Of a stretch of 50,560 nucleotides of DNA, positions 1 to 8,682 are shown in pieces. The position numbers and the translations under genes are program-made. The notes under the pieces were generated by a model. It did not search any database. It had not been told where the DNA came from and worked only from the letters and a program-made list of their open reading frames with translations. Each line of letters starts with the position of its first letter. Position 1 is the first letter of the stretch. Source of the DNA: JADGGV01 sp035715725 (GTDB taxonomy: Bacteria > Gemmatimonadota > Gemmatimonadetes > Longimicrobiales > RSA9); contig DASTKT010000082.1 in NCBI GenBank assembly GCA_035715725.1, positions 1 to 50,560 of the forward strand, given 5' to 3'.

Positions 1-2323
1 TGCGCCAGAGCCCGCCCTTCTGCCACATGTCGAACATGTCCCGGTAATGCGCCTCGAACGGGATCCCGGACTCGCCCGTGGGCAGCACGAAGCCGCCCGC
101 GCCATCCACGTCGCCCATGTCCACGACGTGCCGCTCGCTCGGTCCCGCCGTCGTGGTGGCCGGGAATCTCCAGCCGCCATAGTGGGAGACGTTGACCGTC
201 GTGGGCGAGCCGGCCCGCGGCGCGGGGCCGATGCTGAAGCCGAACAGCCGCTGCAGCGCCGCCACCTGGCCGAGCGGGTGCTCGATCATCACGCGGTTGA
301 GCTCGCCCCACGTCTTTCCGCGCGTCACCGGAGCGGCCTCTCGCATCGCCCGGGCCGCCAGCTCCTCGAACGCCGCTCGCGCCTCCCGGCGTTCCCAGGG
401 GAGCGCCCGGGCCTCGAGCAGGCGATTCGCCGCCGACCGGCCGAAGTCGCCGCCGCTGCCGCCGTACAGCGAGACCGCCTCGAGGTGCCGGAGCCGCTCG
501 TACCACGCGTAGAAGAGCGCCGCCGCGCGGGAATCCGCCGCCGCGTCCGCGTCCCACGCGCGGAGCAGCCGCGCCTCGTCGCCGAGCCCGGCACGCTCGG
601 CCGCCGCCACGGCGCGGTCCAGGTAGCGCGCCGCCATGGCGTCGTGCGTGTCGAGCTGCATGGCCAGGATGGCCGCCGCGTCGAGCCGCCGCGCCGGTGC
701 GGCCGGCGGCTCCGGCAAGCCCGCCCCGACGACCGGGCCCTGCGGCGGCGCGCCGTCCCCGCGGATCATCTCCCGGATCCGGTACGCCCGGAAGCCCTCG
801 TCCCACTCGCCCGTCACGAGGTCGGCCACGGTGCCCGCCGCCTGCCGGTTGTTCGCCGTGACGATGTACCCCTCCGGCGGATCGAGCGCCTGCGGGTGCT
901 GGGCGAACGGGAGATCGCCTCTCCAGTCCCACTCGCCGGTCCACCCCGGCACCGGCAGCAGCGGCGGCCGCTTCGCCCGCGCCGGATCCGCCGAGCCGCG
1001 CAGCGGCACCCGCCCGGCCATGGCGTAGCCGATGTGCCCGGCGGTGTCGGCGTAAATGACGTTCTGGTGCGGATCCCGGAACTCCGCGACGGCGGCGAGG
1101 AAGTCCGACCACTGACGCGCGAGATTCAGACCGCGGATCGCCCGGTACGAGGGCGAGGGGTCGTGCGCCGCCCAGCGCAGCGCCAGGAGCTGCGTGTCGG
1201 CGCGCGCCTCGACGTCCGTCAGGATGGGGCCGTGGCGCGTCCACCGGATGCGCAGCAGCTCCGGCCGCTCGCGCCCCTTCACCCGGATCGTGTCCACGAG
1301 CACGCGGAACGGCTCGCTCCCGCCCGGGACCAGGTACCGGGTCGAGTCGGCGGGGTCGAGCTTCTCCAGGAACAGGTCGGCGTCGTCGAGCATGGCGTTC
1401 GTGTACCCCCATGCCACCGCCCGGTTGTGCCCGGCCACGACGTACGGCACGCCGGGGAGCGTCATGCCGGCCACGTCGAGCGCTCCGCCATGCAGCGCCT
1501 GGAGCTGCCAGATGCTCGGCGCCCGCAGCCCCAGGTGCATGTCATTGGCCAGGATCGGCTTCCCAGACCGCGTCAGCCGCCCCGAGATCACCCACGAGTT
1601 CGACGCGTGCACGGTGCTCGCCGCGTCGAGGAGCGCGGCGGCCACCGCGGGCACGGCCGGCGGGGCGGGCCCCTCGAGAATGGTCGGGTTGAAGGCGGGG
1701 TAGTCGGGCATCAGGATCCGGCCCCGCTCGACCCCGAGCCGGCGCAGGTCGTGGAAGAGCGCAACGCCGACGTTGTACGACGCCAGGTCCCACGCCATCA
1801 CCTTCTCGATCGCCAGCGAGCTCCGGACGGTCCACGGCTCGGGCGTGACCCGCAGCGCCAGGAACTCCGGCGGCAGCGCGCCCCGCCGGTCCTGGAGGTA
1901 GGCGTTGACGCCGGCGGCGTACGCCTCCAGGAGCCGGCGCTCCGCGGGGTCGAGGCGGCGCTCGGCCTCCGCCGTGGCGCGCCACATGCCGAGCGTCCGG
2001 AGGAACCGGTCGGTGTCGACGCCCTCCGGCCCGATCACCTCGGCCAGCCGTCCCTGCGCCACGCGCCGGAACATCTCCATCTGCCAGAGGCGGTCCTGCG
2101 CGTGCACGTACCCCTGCGCGTAGACCGCATCCTCCTCGGAGCGGGCCCAGATGTGCGGAACGCCCATCGAGTCGCGCCACACCTCGACGGGCTTGCGCAG
2201 CCCGTGCGCCGTCGCGCGCCCGGCCGTCACCGGGGCCGCGGAGCGCACGTACCACCCGGCGGCCCCGCCGGCGACCAGCAGGATCGCCAGCAGGGCGGCC
2301 ATCGCCCACAGGAGCTTCCGCAT
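1..2323 (-). CDS. Penicillin acylase family protein (3' end outside window)
   Basis: The reading frame is open from an ATG at 2323 to the left window edge, so the C-terminus is missing. The protein begins with a hydrophobic export segment (about residues 5-24) and then the family's N-terminal pattern, including VEVWRDSMGVPHIWA and AYAQGYVHAQDRLWQMEM-like residues (here VYAQGYVHAQDRLWQMEM). The motif HASNSWVISG marks the autocatalytic junction: in Ntn hydrolases of this family that Ser becomes the N-terminal nucleophile of the beta chain. HLGLRAPS and AWGYTN follow, as expected for the beta chain. These are periplasmic or secreted amidohydrolases cleaving N-acyl amides, including beta-lactam side chains and acyl-homoserine lactones; the substrate cannot be read from sequence. 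A GAGG ribosome site lies just upstream and the AI-2E gene ends 28 bases upstream, so they are probably cotranscribed. Confidence 0.93.
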   Translation of the reverse strand, partial: MRKLLWAMAALLAILLVAGGAAGWYVRSAAPVTAGRATAHGLRKPVEVWRDSMGVPHIWARSEEDAVYAQGYVHAQDRLWQMEMFRRVAQGRLAEVIGPEGVDTDRFLRTLGMWRATAEAERRLDPAERRLLEAYAAGVNAYLQDRRGALPPEFLALRVTPEPWTVRSSLAIEKVMAWDLASYNVGVALFHDLRRLGVERGRILMPDYPAFNPTILEGPAPPAVPAVAAALLDAASTVHASNSWVISGRLTRSGKPILANDMHLGLRAPSIWQLQALHGGALDVAGMTLPGVPYVVAGHNRAVAWGYTNAMLDDADLFLEKLDPADSTRYLVPGGSEPFRVLVDTIRVKGRERPELLRIRWTRHGPILTDVEARADTQLLALRWAAHDPSPSYRAIRGLNLARQWSDFLAAVAEFRDPHQNVIYADTAGHIGYAMAGRVPLRGSADPARAKRPPLLPVPGWTGEWDWRGDLPFAQHPQALDPPEGYIVTANNRQAAGTVADLVTGEWDEGFRAYRIREMIRGDGAPPQGPVVGAGLPEPPAAPARRLDAAAILAMQLDTHDAMAARYLDRAVAAAERAGLGDEARLLRAWDADAAADSRAAALFYAWYERLRHLEAVSLYGGSGGDFGRSAANRLLEARALPWERREARAAFEELAARAMREAAPVTRGKTWGELNRVMIEHPLGQVAALQRLFGFSIGPAPRAGSPTTVNVSHYGGWRFPATTTAGPSERHVVDMGDVDGAGGFVLPTGESGIPFEAHYRDMFDMWQKGGLWR

Positions 2324-2351
2324 CACGACCTCGAGAGGGAGGGATCTCGCC

Positions 2352-3491
2352 TCAGCCGCGGGGCGCCGACGGCCGCGGAGCCGCCTCGCCCGCCCGCGGC
2401 CCGAGCAGCGGCGGCGGCGCCTCGCCGGTGATCGTGTCGAACACCGCCCGCAGCACCGCGATCAGCACCGGCCCGATGATGATTCCGACCAGTCCGAACG
2501 TGTACACCCCGGTGATCAGCGCGATCACCATCCAGTAGAAGTTCAGGACGTGGGACTTCTCCGCGGCCAGCTTCGGCCGCACGTACATCGACATGAAGAT
2601 CGTGTTGACCAGGAGACCCACGAGGATGACCGTCACGCCCTGCCAGACGTCGCCACGCCAGACCATCAGGTAGATCCCGACCGGGATGTAGACGGCCCAC
2701 GACCCCACCACCGGGAACAGGCCGATGAAGAACGAGATGAACGCCAGGATGATCGCCAGCGGCACCTGGAACGCCAGGTTCATCAGCAGCACGATCACCG
2801 ACTTGGCGAGCTGCGTGATGAACGTGCCGTACAGCGCGCCGTACACCACCGCCTTGATGTTGCGGCTCATCTCGTCGGTCAGCTCGCGGTACCGGCCGGG
2901 AACCTTGGTCGCCAGGTAGCGGATGATCGAGGGCGAGTCGGTGAGGATGTAGTAGATCGTGAAGATCGCCACCGCCACCGAGACGCCGATGATGCTGGCG
3001 GCCTCCTGGATCTCGTCCGCCTGCTTCCCGGCCTTTGCCGAGGCCTTCGCAATGAAGTTCCCGACGTCCGGCGTCTGGATGCTCTCGGTGAACGGGATCC
3101 GGCGCAGCCCCGCACTGATCCCGGCGGCCACCTCGTTCCGGTGCTGGTCGAGGTACTTCGCGGCGTCCGAGATCTCGACCCAGCTGTAGACCAGCATCGC
3201 CACGACCGGGATCGTCACGGCGAGGATCGTGACGACCGCCGCCAGCTTCCGGCTCCCGATACGGCGCTCGAGCCAGCGCTCCAGCGGGAGCAGGTACGCG
3301 CCGACGACCACCCCCGCCACGGCGGCGACCAGGACCGGCGCCACCATGTAGACGAAGAGCGCCGTCACCGCGAGCACCACGAACGCCGTGACGAGCGCCT
3401 TCCGCAGCTCCGGGACGGTATACTCCGCCAGCGGGATGAAATCGCTGCGGCGGTCTTCGCGCCGGCGATCGACGTTCAGCTCCTCGCTCAT
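2352..3491 (-). CDS. AI-2E family transporter / putative permease
   Basis: This 379-residue integral membrane protein has the AI-2E (PerM/YdiK/TqsA) layout: a hydrophobic pair near residues 30-75, a further helix near 85-105, a long soluble stretch (about 110-195), then several hydrophobic helices (about 195-350) containing the conserved-looking FISFFIGLFPVVGSW and VYTFGLVGIIIGPVL segments. Families of this kind export small molecules or act as ion/proton antiporters; a role in AI-2 signalling is not implied by membership. I chose the ATG at 3491 (MSEELNVDRR) because the longer frame upstream has no membrane-protein character and is compositionally a GC artefact. It lies between the nucleotidyltransferase and the penicillin acylase on the same strand. 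Confidence 0.9.
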   Translation of the reverse strand: MSEELNVDRRREDRRSDFIPLAEYTVPELRKALVTAFVVLAVTALFVYMVAPVLVAAVAGVVVGAYLLPLERWLERRIGSRKLAAVVTILAVTIPVVAMLVYSWVEISDAAKYLDQHRNEVAAGISAGLRRIPFTESIQTPDVGNFIAKASAKAGKQADEIQEAASIIGVSVAVAIFTIYYILTDSPSIIRYLATKVPGRYRELTDEMSRNIKAVVYGALYGTFITQLAKSVIVLLMNLAFQVPLAIILAFISFFIGLFPVVGSWAVYIPVGIYLMVWRGDVWQGVTVILVGLLVNTIFMSMYVRPKLAAEKSHVLNFYWMVIALITGVYTFGLVGIIIGPVLIAVLRAVFDTITGEAPPPLLGPRAGEAAPRPSAPRG

Positions 3492-3719
3492 CCGGTCTCC
3501 GCTGCCACGGCCCGCCCGAGGTCGGTTCGCGCAGCCGCCCGGACCTCGATCCCGATGAACGGGCACAGGAAACGGTCAACGATGCCGATGCTGTGCCGCG
3601 GCGCGCGGCGGACCCGCTCGTGGGACGTGGGGCGCGCCGTGGAGGGAAGCGATTCGCCGCCGCACGCCCCCGGCGGCACACCTCCCCGGCGGCACCGGGC
3701 TCCGACGGCCGAGCCGCCG
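3492..3719. other. Intergenic region upstream of the AI-2E gene
   Basis: This gap of 228 bases lies between the end of the nucleotidyltransferase gene and the AI-2E start. It holds repeated CCCCGGCGGCAC-like GC blocks near 3668-3695 and a small hairpin (GACGGC 3704-3709 with GCCGTC 3716-3721) that overlaps the upstream stop codon. On the minus strand a TTGACC at about 3574-3579 might be a -35 element, but I see no convincing -10. No gene is supported here. Confidence 0.4.
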
Positions 3720-6227
3720 TCAGACCTCATCGCGCCAGCGCTCGACCAGGCTCGCGTACTCGGTGAGCAACTGCTGCGCCCCCTCGGCCGTTCGCGCCTC
3801 GGCCGTGACCACGAACAGCGGCTTGTCCGAGTGCGGGATGACCAGCACCCAGTCGTGGTCGTCCTTCCACACCTTCACGCCGTCCACGAGCTGCCGGCGC
3901 TCCTCCTCCGTGTGCTCGATCAGCCGCCGCATGACCGCGCCCTTCCGGCCCCACGGGCACGAGATGCGGTCCTGCAGGATGTGGATCGGCGGGTACTGGT
4001 CGGCCACCTCCGAGAGCTTCTTGCCGGAGCGCGCAAGCGCCTCCAGGAGCTTCGCGGCCGCAAACATCCCGTCGTACGCCGGGATGAAGTACGGGAAGAT
4101 GAACTCGCCGCGCGCGCCGGCCACCATGTCGGACTCGTCGCCCGAGGCCATCATGGCGTGGTGCTCGGTCTTCGTCCACCGCAACTCGGCGCCATGGGCG
4201 CGGATCGTGTCGGCCGTCACCACCGGGCTCGTGATCGGGATCGCCACGCGCTTCACGCCCAGGTGCTCGAGCGCGAGCCCGACGAACGCGGCCTGTGACA
4301 GCTCCGGCGAGAGCTTCCGCCCCGTGTCGTCCACGAGATAGATCACCTCGCCGCCGGGGTCGATCCACAGCCCGAGGTCCGCATCGATCGAGCGAACGAT
4401 GCCGCCCAGGCGCGTCAGTCCCTCCTGGAACTCCTCCTCGCTCCGGGACAGGCGCCCCGGGGACGCATACGCGTCCAGCGAGACCGTCTCCGTGTTGAGC
4501 GCACCGAGGATCCCCGGGAAGACCTCCACCGTCGTGCCGTACGCGAAGTCCACGACCAGCGTGAAGCGGCGGTCGGCGATCCTCTCCCGGTCCAGCTCCG
4601 ACAGGAAGTGCTCGTGGTAGCCTTCCACCACGCGCGTCGGGAAGTTCAGGTCGCCGGCGCCGTCCGGGCCCGCCCGCGGGAAGTCCTCGCGCCCGAACAA
4701 CCGCTCGATCGACTGCGTCTTCCCCGGCGGCAGGTCCCGGCCGTCGCCGTCGAAGAACAGGATGTCCACGACCTTCGCGTCGAACGGCGAGCGGCGCACG
4801 TGGATCCCGCCCGCCTCCCGGCCATGATGCACGGCGTGGCGGACCACCGGGATCGGCATCTGCCGCAGATCCTCGACGTTCACGCCCACGGACATGAAGC
4901 CCGTCATGAGCGCACGGTTGATCATGCGGGACGCGCGATCCGAGTCGCGGGACGTGGCCACGTACGAGTTGCTGCCCAGCATCGCGCCGTAGGCGGCGCC
5001 GAGCCGAGCCGCCATCTCCGGCGTCAGCTCGGCGTTCGCCACGCCGTTCACGCGCGCGCCGTGGAACAGGCTGCGCTCCCACGCCTCGCCCCAGATCAGC
5101 GAATGCGTCAGGACCGCGCGCTCCTCCACGATCTTGTCCGGCCACACCTTCACGTTCGGCCCGACCACCGCGTACTCGCCCACTTCCGCCCGGTCCGACA
5201 GGATCGTGTTCTCCCGGACCAGCGCGCTCTTCCCGACCACCACCTCGGCCGCGCACACGACCTCGCTCAGTCGCGCGCCCGCGCCCACCTTGCAGTCCTC
5301 CCACAGCACCACGTTGCGCAGCTCCGCGCCTTCGCCGATCTCGGAGCCCGCCCCCGCGATCACGTTCTCCAGCACCGCGCTGCGGCCGACGTGCACGTTC
5401 CGGCCGAGCAGCACCCGTCCCTTCGCCCGCGCGTCCACGCCCAGCGCCGCGCCGGGCTCGCCCCACAGCTCGCCCCCGTTCTGCGGCCGGCACTGCCCCG
5501 CCAGCTCGAGCGCCACGCGCCCCGCCATGACGTCGTCGTTCGCGCGCCGGTATTCGTCGATGTTGCCGATGTCGCGCCAGTAGCCGCTCGCGACGTGGCC
5601 ATAGAGCCCCGCCCCCTCCCGCAGCATCTGCGGGAACAGATCCTTCGAGAAGTCGAAGTTCGTCCGCAACGGGATGCGCTGCAGCGCCGACGGCTCCAGC
5701 AGGTAGATCCCGGTATTGATCGTGTCGCTGAACACCTCGCCCCAGGTCGGCTTCTCCAGGAAGCGCTCGATCCGCCCGCTCTCCGGGTCGACGATCACGA
5801 TGCCGAACGCCAACGGGTTCTCGACCGAGGTCAGCGCGATCGTCGCCTCCGCGCCCCGCTCGTCATGGCTCGAGACGATCGCGGCGAGATCGAAGTCCGT
5901 CAGCACGTCGCCGCTGATGACGAGCACACGGTCGTCGCCGATCACCTCCTGCGCGTTCCGCACCGCCCCGGCCGTGCCGTAGTCCGCGTCGGCCGTGACG
6001 TAGCGCATTCGCACGCCGAAGTCCGAGCCGTCGCCGAAGTACGAGGTGATGCGCTCGGGCTGGAAGTACAGGATCGAGATCAGGTCGGTGATCCCGTGGC
6101 GCCGGAGGAGGCGGACGATGTGCTCCATGATCGGGCGGTTGCCCACCGGCACCATCGGCTTCGGCCGGTTGATCGTCAGGGGCTTCAGGCGGGTGCCGAA
6201 GCCCCCGGCCATGATGACGCCTTTCAT
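3720..6227 (-). CDS. Sugar-1-phosphate nucleotidyltransferase fused to a phosphomannomutase-like domain
   Basis: The 835-residue protein has three parts. Residues 1-235 are a nucleotidyltransferase with the signature GGFGTRLKPLT (8-18), the Lys-containing RPKPMVPVGN (21-30), ISGD (105-108) and FLEKPTWGE (157-165). Residues about 255-385 are hexapeptide repeats of a left-handed beta helix. Residues about 405-835 resemble an alpha-D-phosphohexomutase. Members of this fused family are usually annotated mannose-1-phosphate guanylyltransferase and are expected to make GDP-mannose for glycans. In the mutase part the usual TASHNP phosphoserine loop reads HVRRSPFDAK (477-486), and the usual DGDADR metal loop is replaced by residues around DPGGE (623-627), so mutase activity is doubtful. 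The start ATG gives the canonical MKGVIMAGG N-terminus. Confidence 0.9.
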   Translation of the reverse strand: MKGVIMAGGFGTRLKPLTINRPKPMVPVGNRPIMEHIVRLLRRHGITDLISILYFQPERITSYFGDGSDFGVRMRYVTADADYGTAGAVRNAQEVIGDDRVLVISGDVLTDFDLAAIVSSHDERGAEATIALTSVENPLAFGIVIVDPESGRIERFLEKPTWGEVFSDTINTGIYLLEPSALQRIPLRTNFDFSKDLFPQMLREGAGLYGHVASGYWRDIGNIDEYRRANDDVMAGRVALELAGQCRPQNGGELWGEPGAALGVDARAKGRVLLGRNVHVGRSAVLENVIAGAGSEIGEGAELRNVVLWEDCKVGAGARLSEVVCAAEVVVGKSALVRENTILSDRAEVGEYAVVGPNVKVWPDKIVEERAVLTHSLIWGEAWERSLFHGARVNGVANAELTPEMAARLGAAYGAMLGSNSYVATSRDSDRASRMINRALMTGFMSVGVNVEDLRQMPIPVVRHAVHHGREAGGIHVRRSPFDAKVVDILFFDGDGRDLPPGKTQSIERLFGREDFPRAGPDGAGDLNFPTRVVEGYHEHFLSELDRERIADRRFTLVVDFAYGTTVEVFPGILGALNTETVSLDAYASPGRLSRSEEEFQEGLTRLGGIVRSIDADLGLWIDPGGEVIYLVDDTGRKLSPELSQAAFVGLALEHLGVKRVAIPITSPVVTADTIRAHGAELRWTKTEHHAMMASGDESDMVAGARGEFIFPYFIPAYDGMFAAAKLLEALARSGKKLSEVADQYPPIHILQDRISCPWGRKGAVMRRLIEHTEEERRQLVDGVKVWKDDHDWVLVIPHSDKPLFVVTAEARTAEGAQQLLTEYASLVERWRDEV

Positions 6228-6334
6228 CGCTCTTCCGGCTGTCGGGGAGGGTCGCGGGCCCGCGCAGCGCGCGCAAGTGGCATGCCGGGGTCAAGGTACG
6301 CGCCCCGGGGCCGCCCGGGCAATCACCACCGCCC

Positions 6335-6363
6335 TTGACTGGCATGACCCAACGCGACATTGT
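6335..6363 (+). promoter_or_regulatory. Candidate promoter for the 6413 gene
   Basis: TTGACT (6335-6340) is five of six to the sigma-70 -35 consensus. A 17-base spacer leads to CATTGT (6358-6363), a weak -10. It would give a leader of about 40 bases before the ATG at 6413. The call rests on pattern matching only. Confidence 0.4.
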
Positions 6364-6412
6364 CTTATCGTCCCGCCTTCGATTATCCCGCGCGACGACA
6401 GAGCGACCTTCG

Positions 6413-7126
6413 ATGCAGAAAGTCCGGACCAAGGAGGCGGCGGAAGCTATCCTCCGAGAGCTCCCCTCGGTTCTTGGCGCCTTCGTGCGTGAAGACGTCT
6501 ATGGCCATCCACGGGAGGTCCACCTGCTCGTCGGTCCGGGTCCGAATGTCCGGAATCTCGCGCGGGACGTACGTGACCTTCTGGAGGAGCGGCTGCGGGT
6601 GCCGGTCGACCAGCGCATCATCAGCATCGCGCAGGTCGACCAGATCGAGGAGTCGCCGGCCGAGGCGGTGGCCGGGACGAGCGAGACGGCGGCGTCGCCA
6701 GGCGACGCCCTGGACGACGACGCCGTGCTCCGCCCGCTCTTCGGCGGGATCGAGGCGATGGTTCGCGACGCCCGCTTCGTGGCCCGCGTGCGCCTGATGC
6801 TCGGCGCGCGCGAGTTCGTCGGCGAGGCGGCGGAGCTGGATGCCGGCAGCGGCCGGGTGCGCGCGGCGGCGCTGGCCACCTTGCGCGCCGTCGTCGCGAG
6901 CACGCGCGAGGTGATGCGGCTGGACCTGGAGGCGGCCGCCGTCGTGCGGGCCTTCGGCCGGGAGTACGCGCTCGTCTCCGTCCTGGCCAGCGCATCGGGG
7001 CGCGGACGGCGCCCGCTCAACCTCGTGGGCGCGCAGCCGCTCGAGGGCGACGAGGCGACCGCCGCCGCGCTGGCGGCGCTGAAGGCGGTGAACCGCGCGG
7101 CGGAGTTGCAGCTCCGGCCGCGCTGA
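6413..7126 (+). CDS. Unnamed conserved protein, paralogue of the protein at 32955-33572
   Basis: I chose the ATG at 6413 (MQKVRTKEAA), giving 237 residues; the frame extends upstream but covers the putative promoter. No signal peptide or membrane helix is visible, so it is probably cytoplasmic. The N-terminal part (about 10-75) reads like a small alpha/beta domain (VREDVYGHPREVHLLVGPGP, then RIISIAQVD). An acidic linker follows (about 80-110), then a C-terminal domain (about 115-235). The C-terminal domain aligns by eye with the protein at 32955-33572: ARVRLMLGAREFVGEAAE against VRVTLEWQGQDFVGEEIAE, RAAALATLRAV against RGAAIATVQAI, and LKAVNRA against LNALNRI. I do not recognise a functional assignment. 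It converges on the STAS-like gene across a shared hairpin. Confidence 0.8.
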   Translation: MQKVRTKEAAEAILRELPSVLGAFVREDVYGHPREVHLLVGPGPNVRNLARDVRDLLEERLRVPVDQRIISIAQVDQIEESPAEAVAGTSETAASPGDALDDDAVLRPLFGGIEAMVRDARFVARVRLMLGAREFVGEAAELDAGSGRVRAAALATLRAVVASTREVMRLDLEAAAVVRAFGREYALVSVLASASGRGRRPLNLVGAQPLEGDEATAAALAALKAVNRAAELQLRPR

Positions 7127-7153
7127 GTCGAAGCGGCGGGTCGAGATCGGACA

Positions 7154-7187
7154 CGGCGGGCGCCCCGGGGAGCGGAGGCGCCCGCCG
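7154..7187. terminator. Bidirectional terminator hairpin
   Basis: An 11-bp perfect stem (7154-7164 with 7177-7187, CGGCGGGCGCC and its complement) has a 12-base loop and is followed on the plus strand by TTCGTTCGT. It sits in the 69-base gap between convergent genes ending at 7126 and 7196, so it can serve both. Confidence 0.7.
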
Positions 7188-7195
7188 TTCGTTCG

Positions 7196-7795
7196 TCAGG
7201 CGTCCTCGGCGAGGAGCGCGGTGAGGGCGAGGTAGACGGGCGCGCCGCGGCGGCGCACCACCAGTCGGCGCCCGGCCAGCGCCTCCAGCGCCGGTGCGAC
7301 GACGGCGGGCGCCAGCCCGAGGCAGCGGGCGACGTCGTCCGGGCCGGCACGGCCCAGCGCCTCCAGCGCCGCCCACGCCGCCCGCTCCGTCTCGTCCGCG
7401 GCGCCGAGCAGCGTGACGTCGCCGGTCTCCAGCTCGGCGACGAGCGCGAGCCGGTGGCGGAGCAGCACCTCCTCGAGCGGCTCGAGGTGCGTCTCGCCGA
7501 CGCCGCGCGCCAGGAAGTAGGCGTCGGCCGGGCGGTCGTCCGCGAGGAAGCGCTGCAGCAGCTTGGCGACGGTCTCGTCGGCGCAGGAGTAGTCGAGGAC
7601 CACGACCTGGCGGAAGTCGAGGATCGAGAGACAGAGCGAGCCCAGCTCCTCGATCTGGCTCTCGATGCCGAGGCGGAGCGCGCGGCCGGTCGGGCGCGTC
7701 ACGAGGTGCGAGTAGAGCGTGGCCACGGATCGGCGCACGAGGTCCTGCAGGTCGAAGCGCAGGGGGACGGCCGCATCGCCGCTCGGTTCGCTCAC
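7196..7795 (-). CDS. STAS-like (DUF4325-type) domain protein with C-terminal winged helix
   Basis: The start is a GTG at 7795-7793 whose last bases overlap the TGA of the upstream gene (GTGA), giving 199 residues. Residues about 25-122 look like a STAS-like alpha/beta domain: a helix around RLGIESQIEELGSLCLSILD, then the strand-turn VVVLDYSCADETVAKLL in the position of the STAS phosphorylation loop. Residues about 137-195 look like a winged helix (AAWAALEALGRAG, then PAVVAPALEALAGRRLVVRR). The DUF4325 label is from memory of that family and should be checked by profile search. Translational coupling with a STAS+HATPase gene suggests a signalling or partner-switch role, with the winged helix a possible DNA-binding output. 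Function is not known. Confidence 0.75.
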   Translation of the reverse strand: MSEPSGDAAVPLRFDLQDLVRRSVATLYSHLVTRPTGRALRLGIESQIEELGSLCLSILDFRQVVVLDYSCADETVAKLLQRFLADDRPADAYFLARGVGETHLEPLEEVLLRHRLALVAELETGDVTLLGAADETERAAWAALEALGRAGPDDVARCLGLAPAVVAPALEALAGRRLVVRRRGAPVYLALTALLAEDA

Positions 7796-8682
7796 TTCGC
7801 CTCCTGGACCTTCGCTGGCAGGATGATGCAGATCTGGGAGCCGGGGAACGGCGGCAGGTCGTCCACGAGGGGCACGGCGTCGTCCCAATCGGGCACATCC
7901 GCGATCTGGGCGCGGCCGCTGCGGATCGAGACCTTGCCGCCCCACCGGCCGACCTGACGGCGGATCTGCTGCAGCCCCTGGCCGCGACCGGGGTCGTGGA
8001 AGCGCGTGATGCCGTGCAGGAACGCGGCCTCCAGCGCCGCCGCGTCGCCCCACTTCTCGCCGTAGCGCGCGGCGTGCGCGCTCGCCAGCGAGCCCTTGAA
8101 GCCCACGCCGAGGTCCATCACCGCGATCACCGCCACCTTCCGGCCGAGCCGCTTGGCCCAGTTGTACGTCTGCGCGGCCACCCAGCCGCCGGACTCGGCG
8201 TGCTCCAGGATGTTCTGACAGACCTCGGAGAGGATCACGTTGAACTGGATGACGTCGCGGAACGGGTAGTTCAACTGGCGCGTGAGGATCAGCCCGGCCC
8301 GCTCCTGCACCTTGTCGACCACGGCGTGCACGTCGCCGTGGGAGGTGATCGGCGTGATCTCCAGCAGCACGTCCGAGGACGCCTCGGCGCCGCGGCGCGG
8401 CGCGCCGTGCAGCTCGAAGATCCGCTCCGCCTGCGTCAGGAAGCCCATCCGCCCGAGATAGCTCGTCACCTCGGCCGATTCCGGCAGCTGCAGCATGGGC
8501 CGCTCGCCGCTCCGCCCCGCCACCTCCCCCGTCGCCAGCAGGCCGAGCATGCCGTACGGGTCGACCCAGCGCAGGTGGCGCGCGTCGAAGAGGACGCGCT
8601 GGCCGGCCGCGGCGCCCACGGCCTCCACGAGCGGGTCGAACGTGCGCTCCTCGAGGGAGGCGGGGACGGGGACGAGCTTCAT
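7792..8682 (-). CDS. STAS domain fused to HATPase (anti-sigma/partner-switch kinase-like) protein
   Basis: The 296-residue protein carries a STAS-like segment at residues about 9-88 (VLFDARHLRWVDPYGMLGLL) and a GHKL-type ATPase fold at about 120-290. The ATP site is well formed: N box LSEVCQNILEHA (152-163 region), G1 box DLGVGFKGS (190-198) and G2 box RGQGLQQI (233-240). Normally an anti-sigma antagonist has a phosphorylatable Ser after the Asp of the DSSG-type loop; here the loop reads DPYG, so no Ser is present at that place. The kinase-like domain therefore may phosphorylate a separate partner, for instance the neighbouring STAS-like protein, or simply act as an ATP-dependent switch. Its ATG overlaps the PfkB stop (ATGA) and its stop overlaps the next GTG. 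No transmembrane segment is visible. Confidence 0.85.
   Translation of the reverse strand: MKLVPVPASLEERTFDPLVEAVGAAAGQRVLFDARHLRWVDPYGMLGLLATGEVAGRSGERPMLQLPESAEVTSYLGRMGFLTQAERIFELHGAPRRGAEASSDVLLEITPITSHGDVHAVVDKVQERAGLILTRQLNYPFRDVIQFNVILSEVCQNILEHAESGGWVAAQTYNWAKRLGRKVAVIAVMDLGVGFKGSLASAHAARYGEKWGDAAALEAAFLHGITRFHDPGRGQGLQQIRRQVGRWGGKVSIRSGRAQIADVPDWDDAVPLVDDLPPFPGSQICIILPAKVQEAK

Noticed and set aside
2151..4298. A 715-codon plus-strand open frame across the AI-2E and nucleotidyltransferase genes
   Set aside because: Its His/Arg/Asp-rich sequence follows the codons of the real minus-strand genes and shows no recognisable domain.
7792..8682. Assignment as a classic SpoIIAB/RsbW anti-sigma factor
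   Set aside because: The HATPase is fused to STAS and no sigma factor gene is adjacent, so naming a specific anti-sigma role is not justified.
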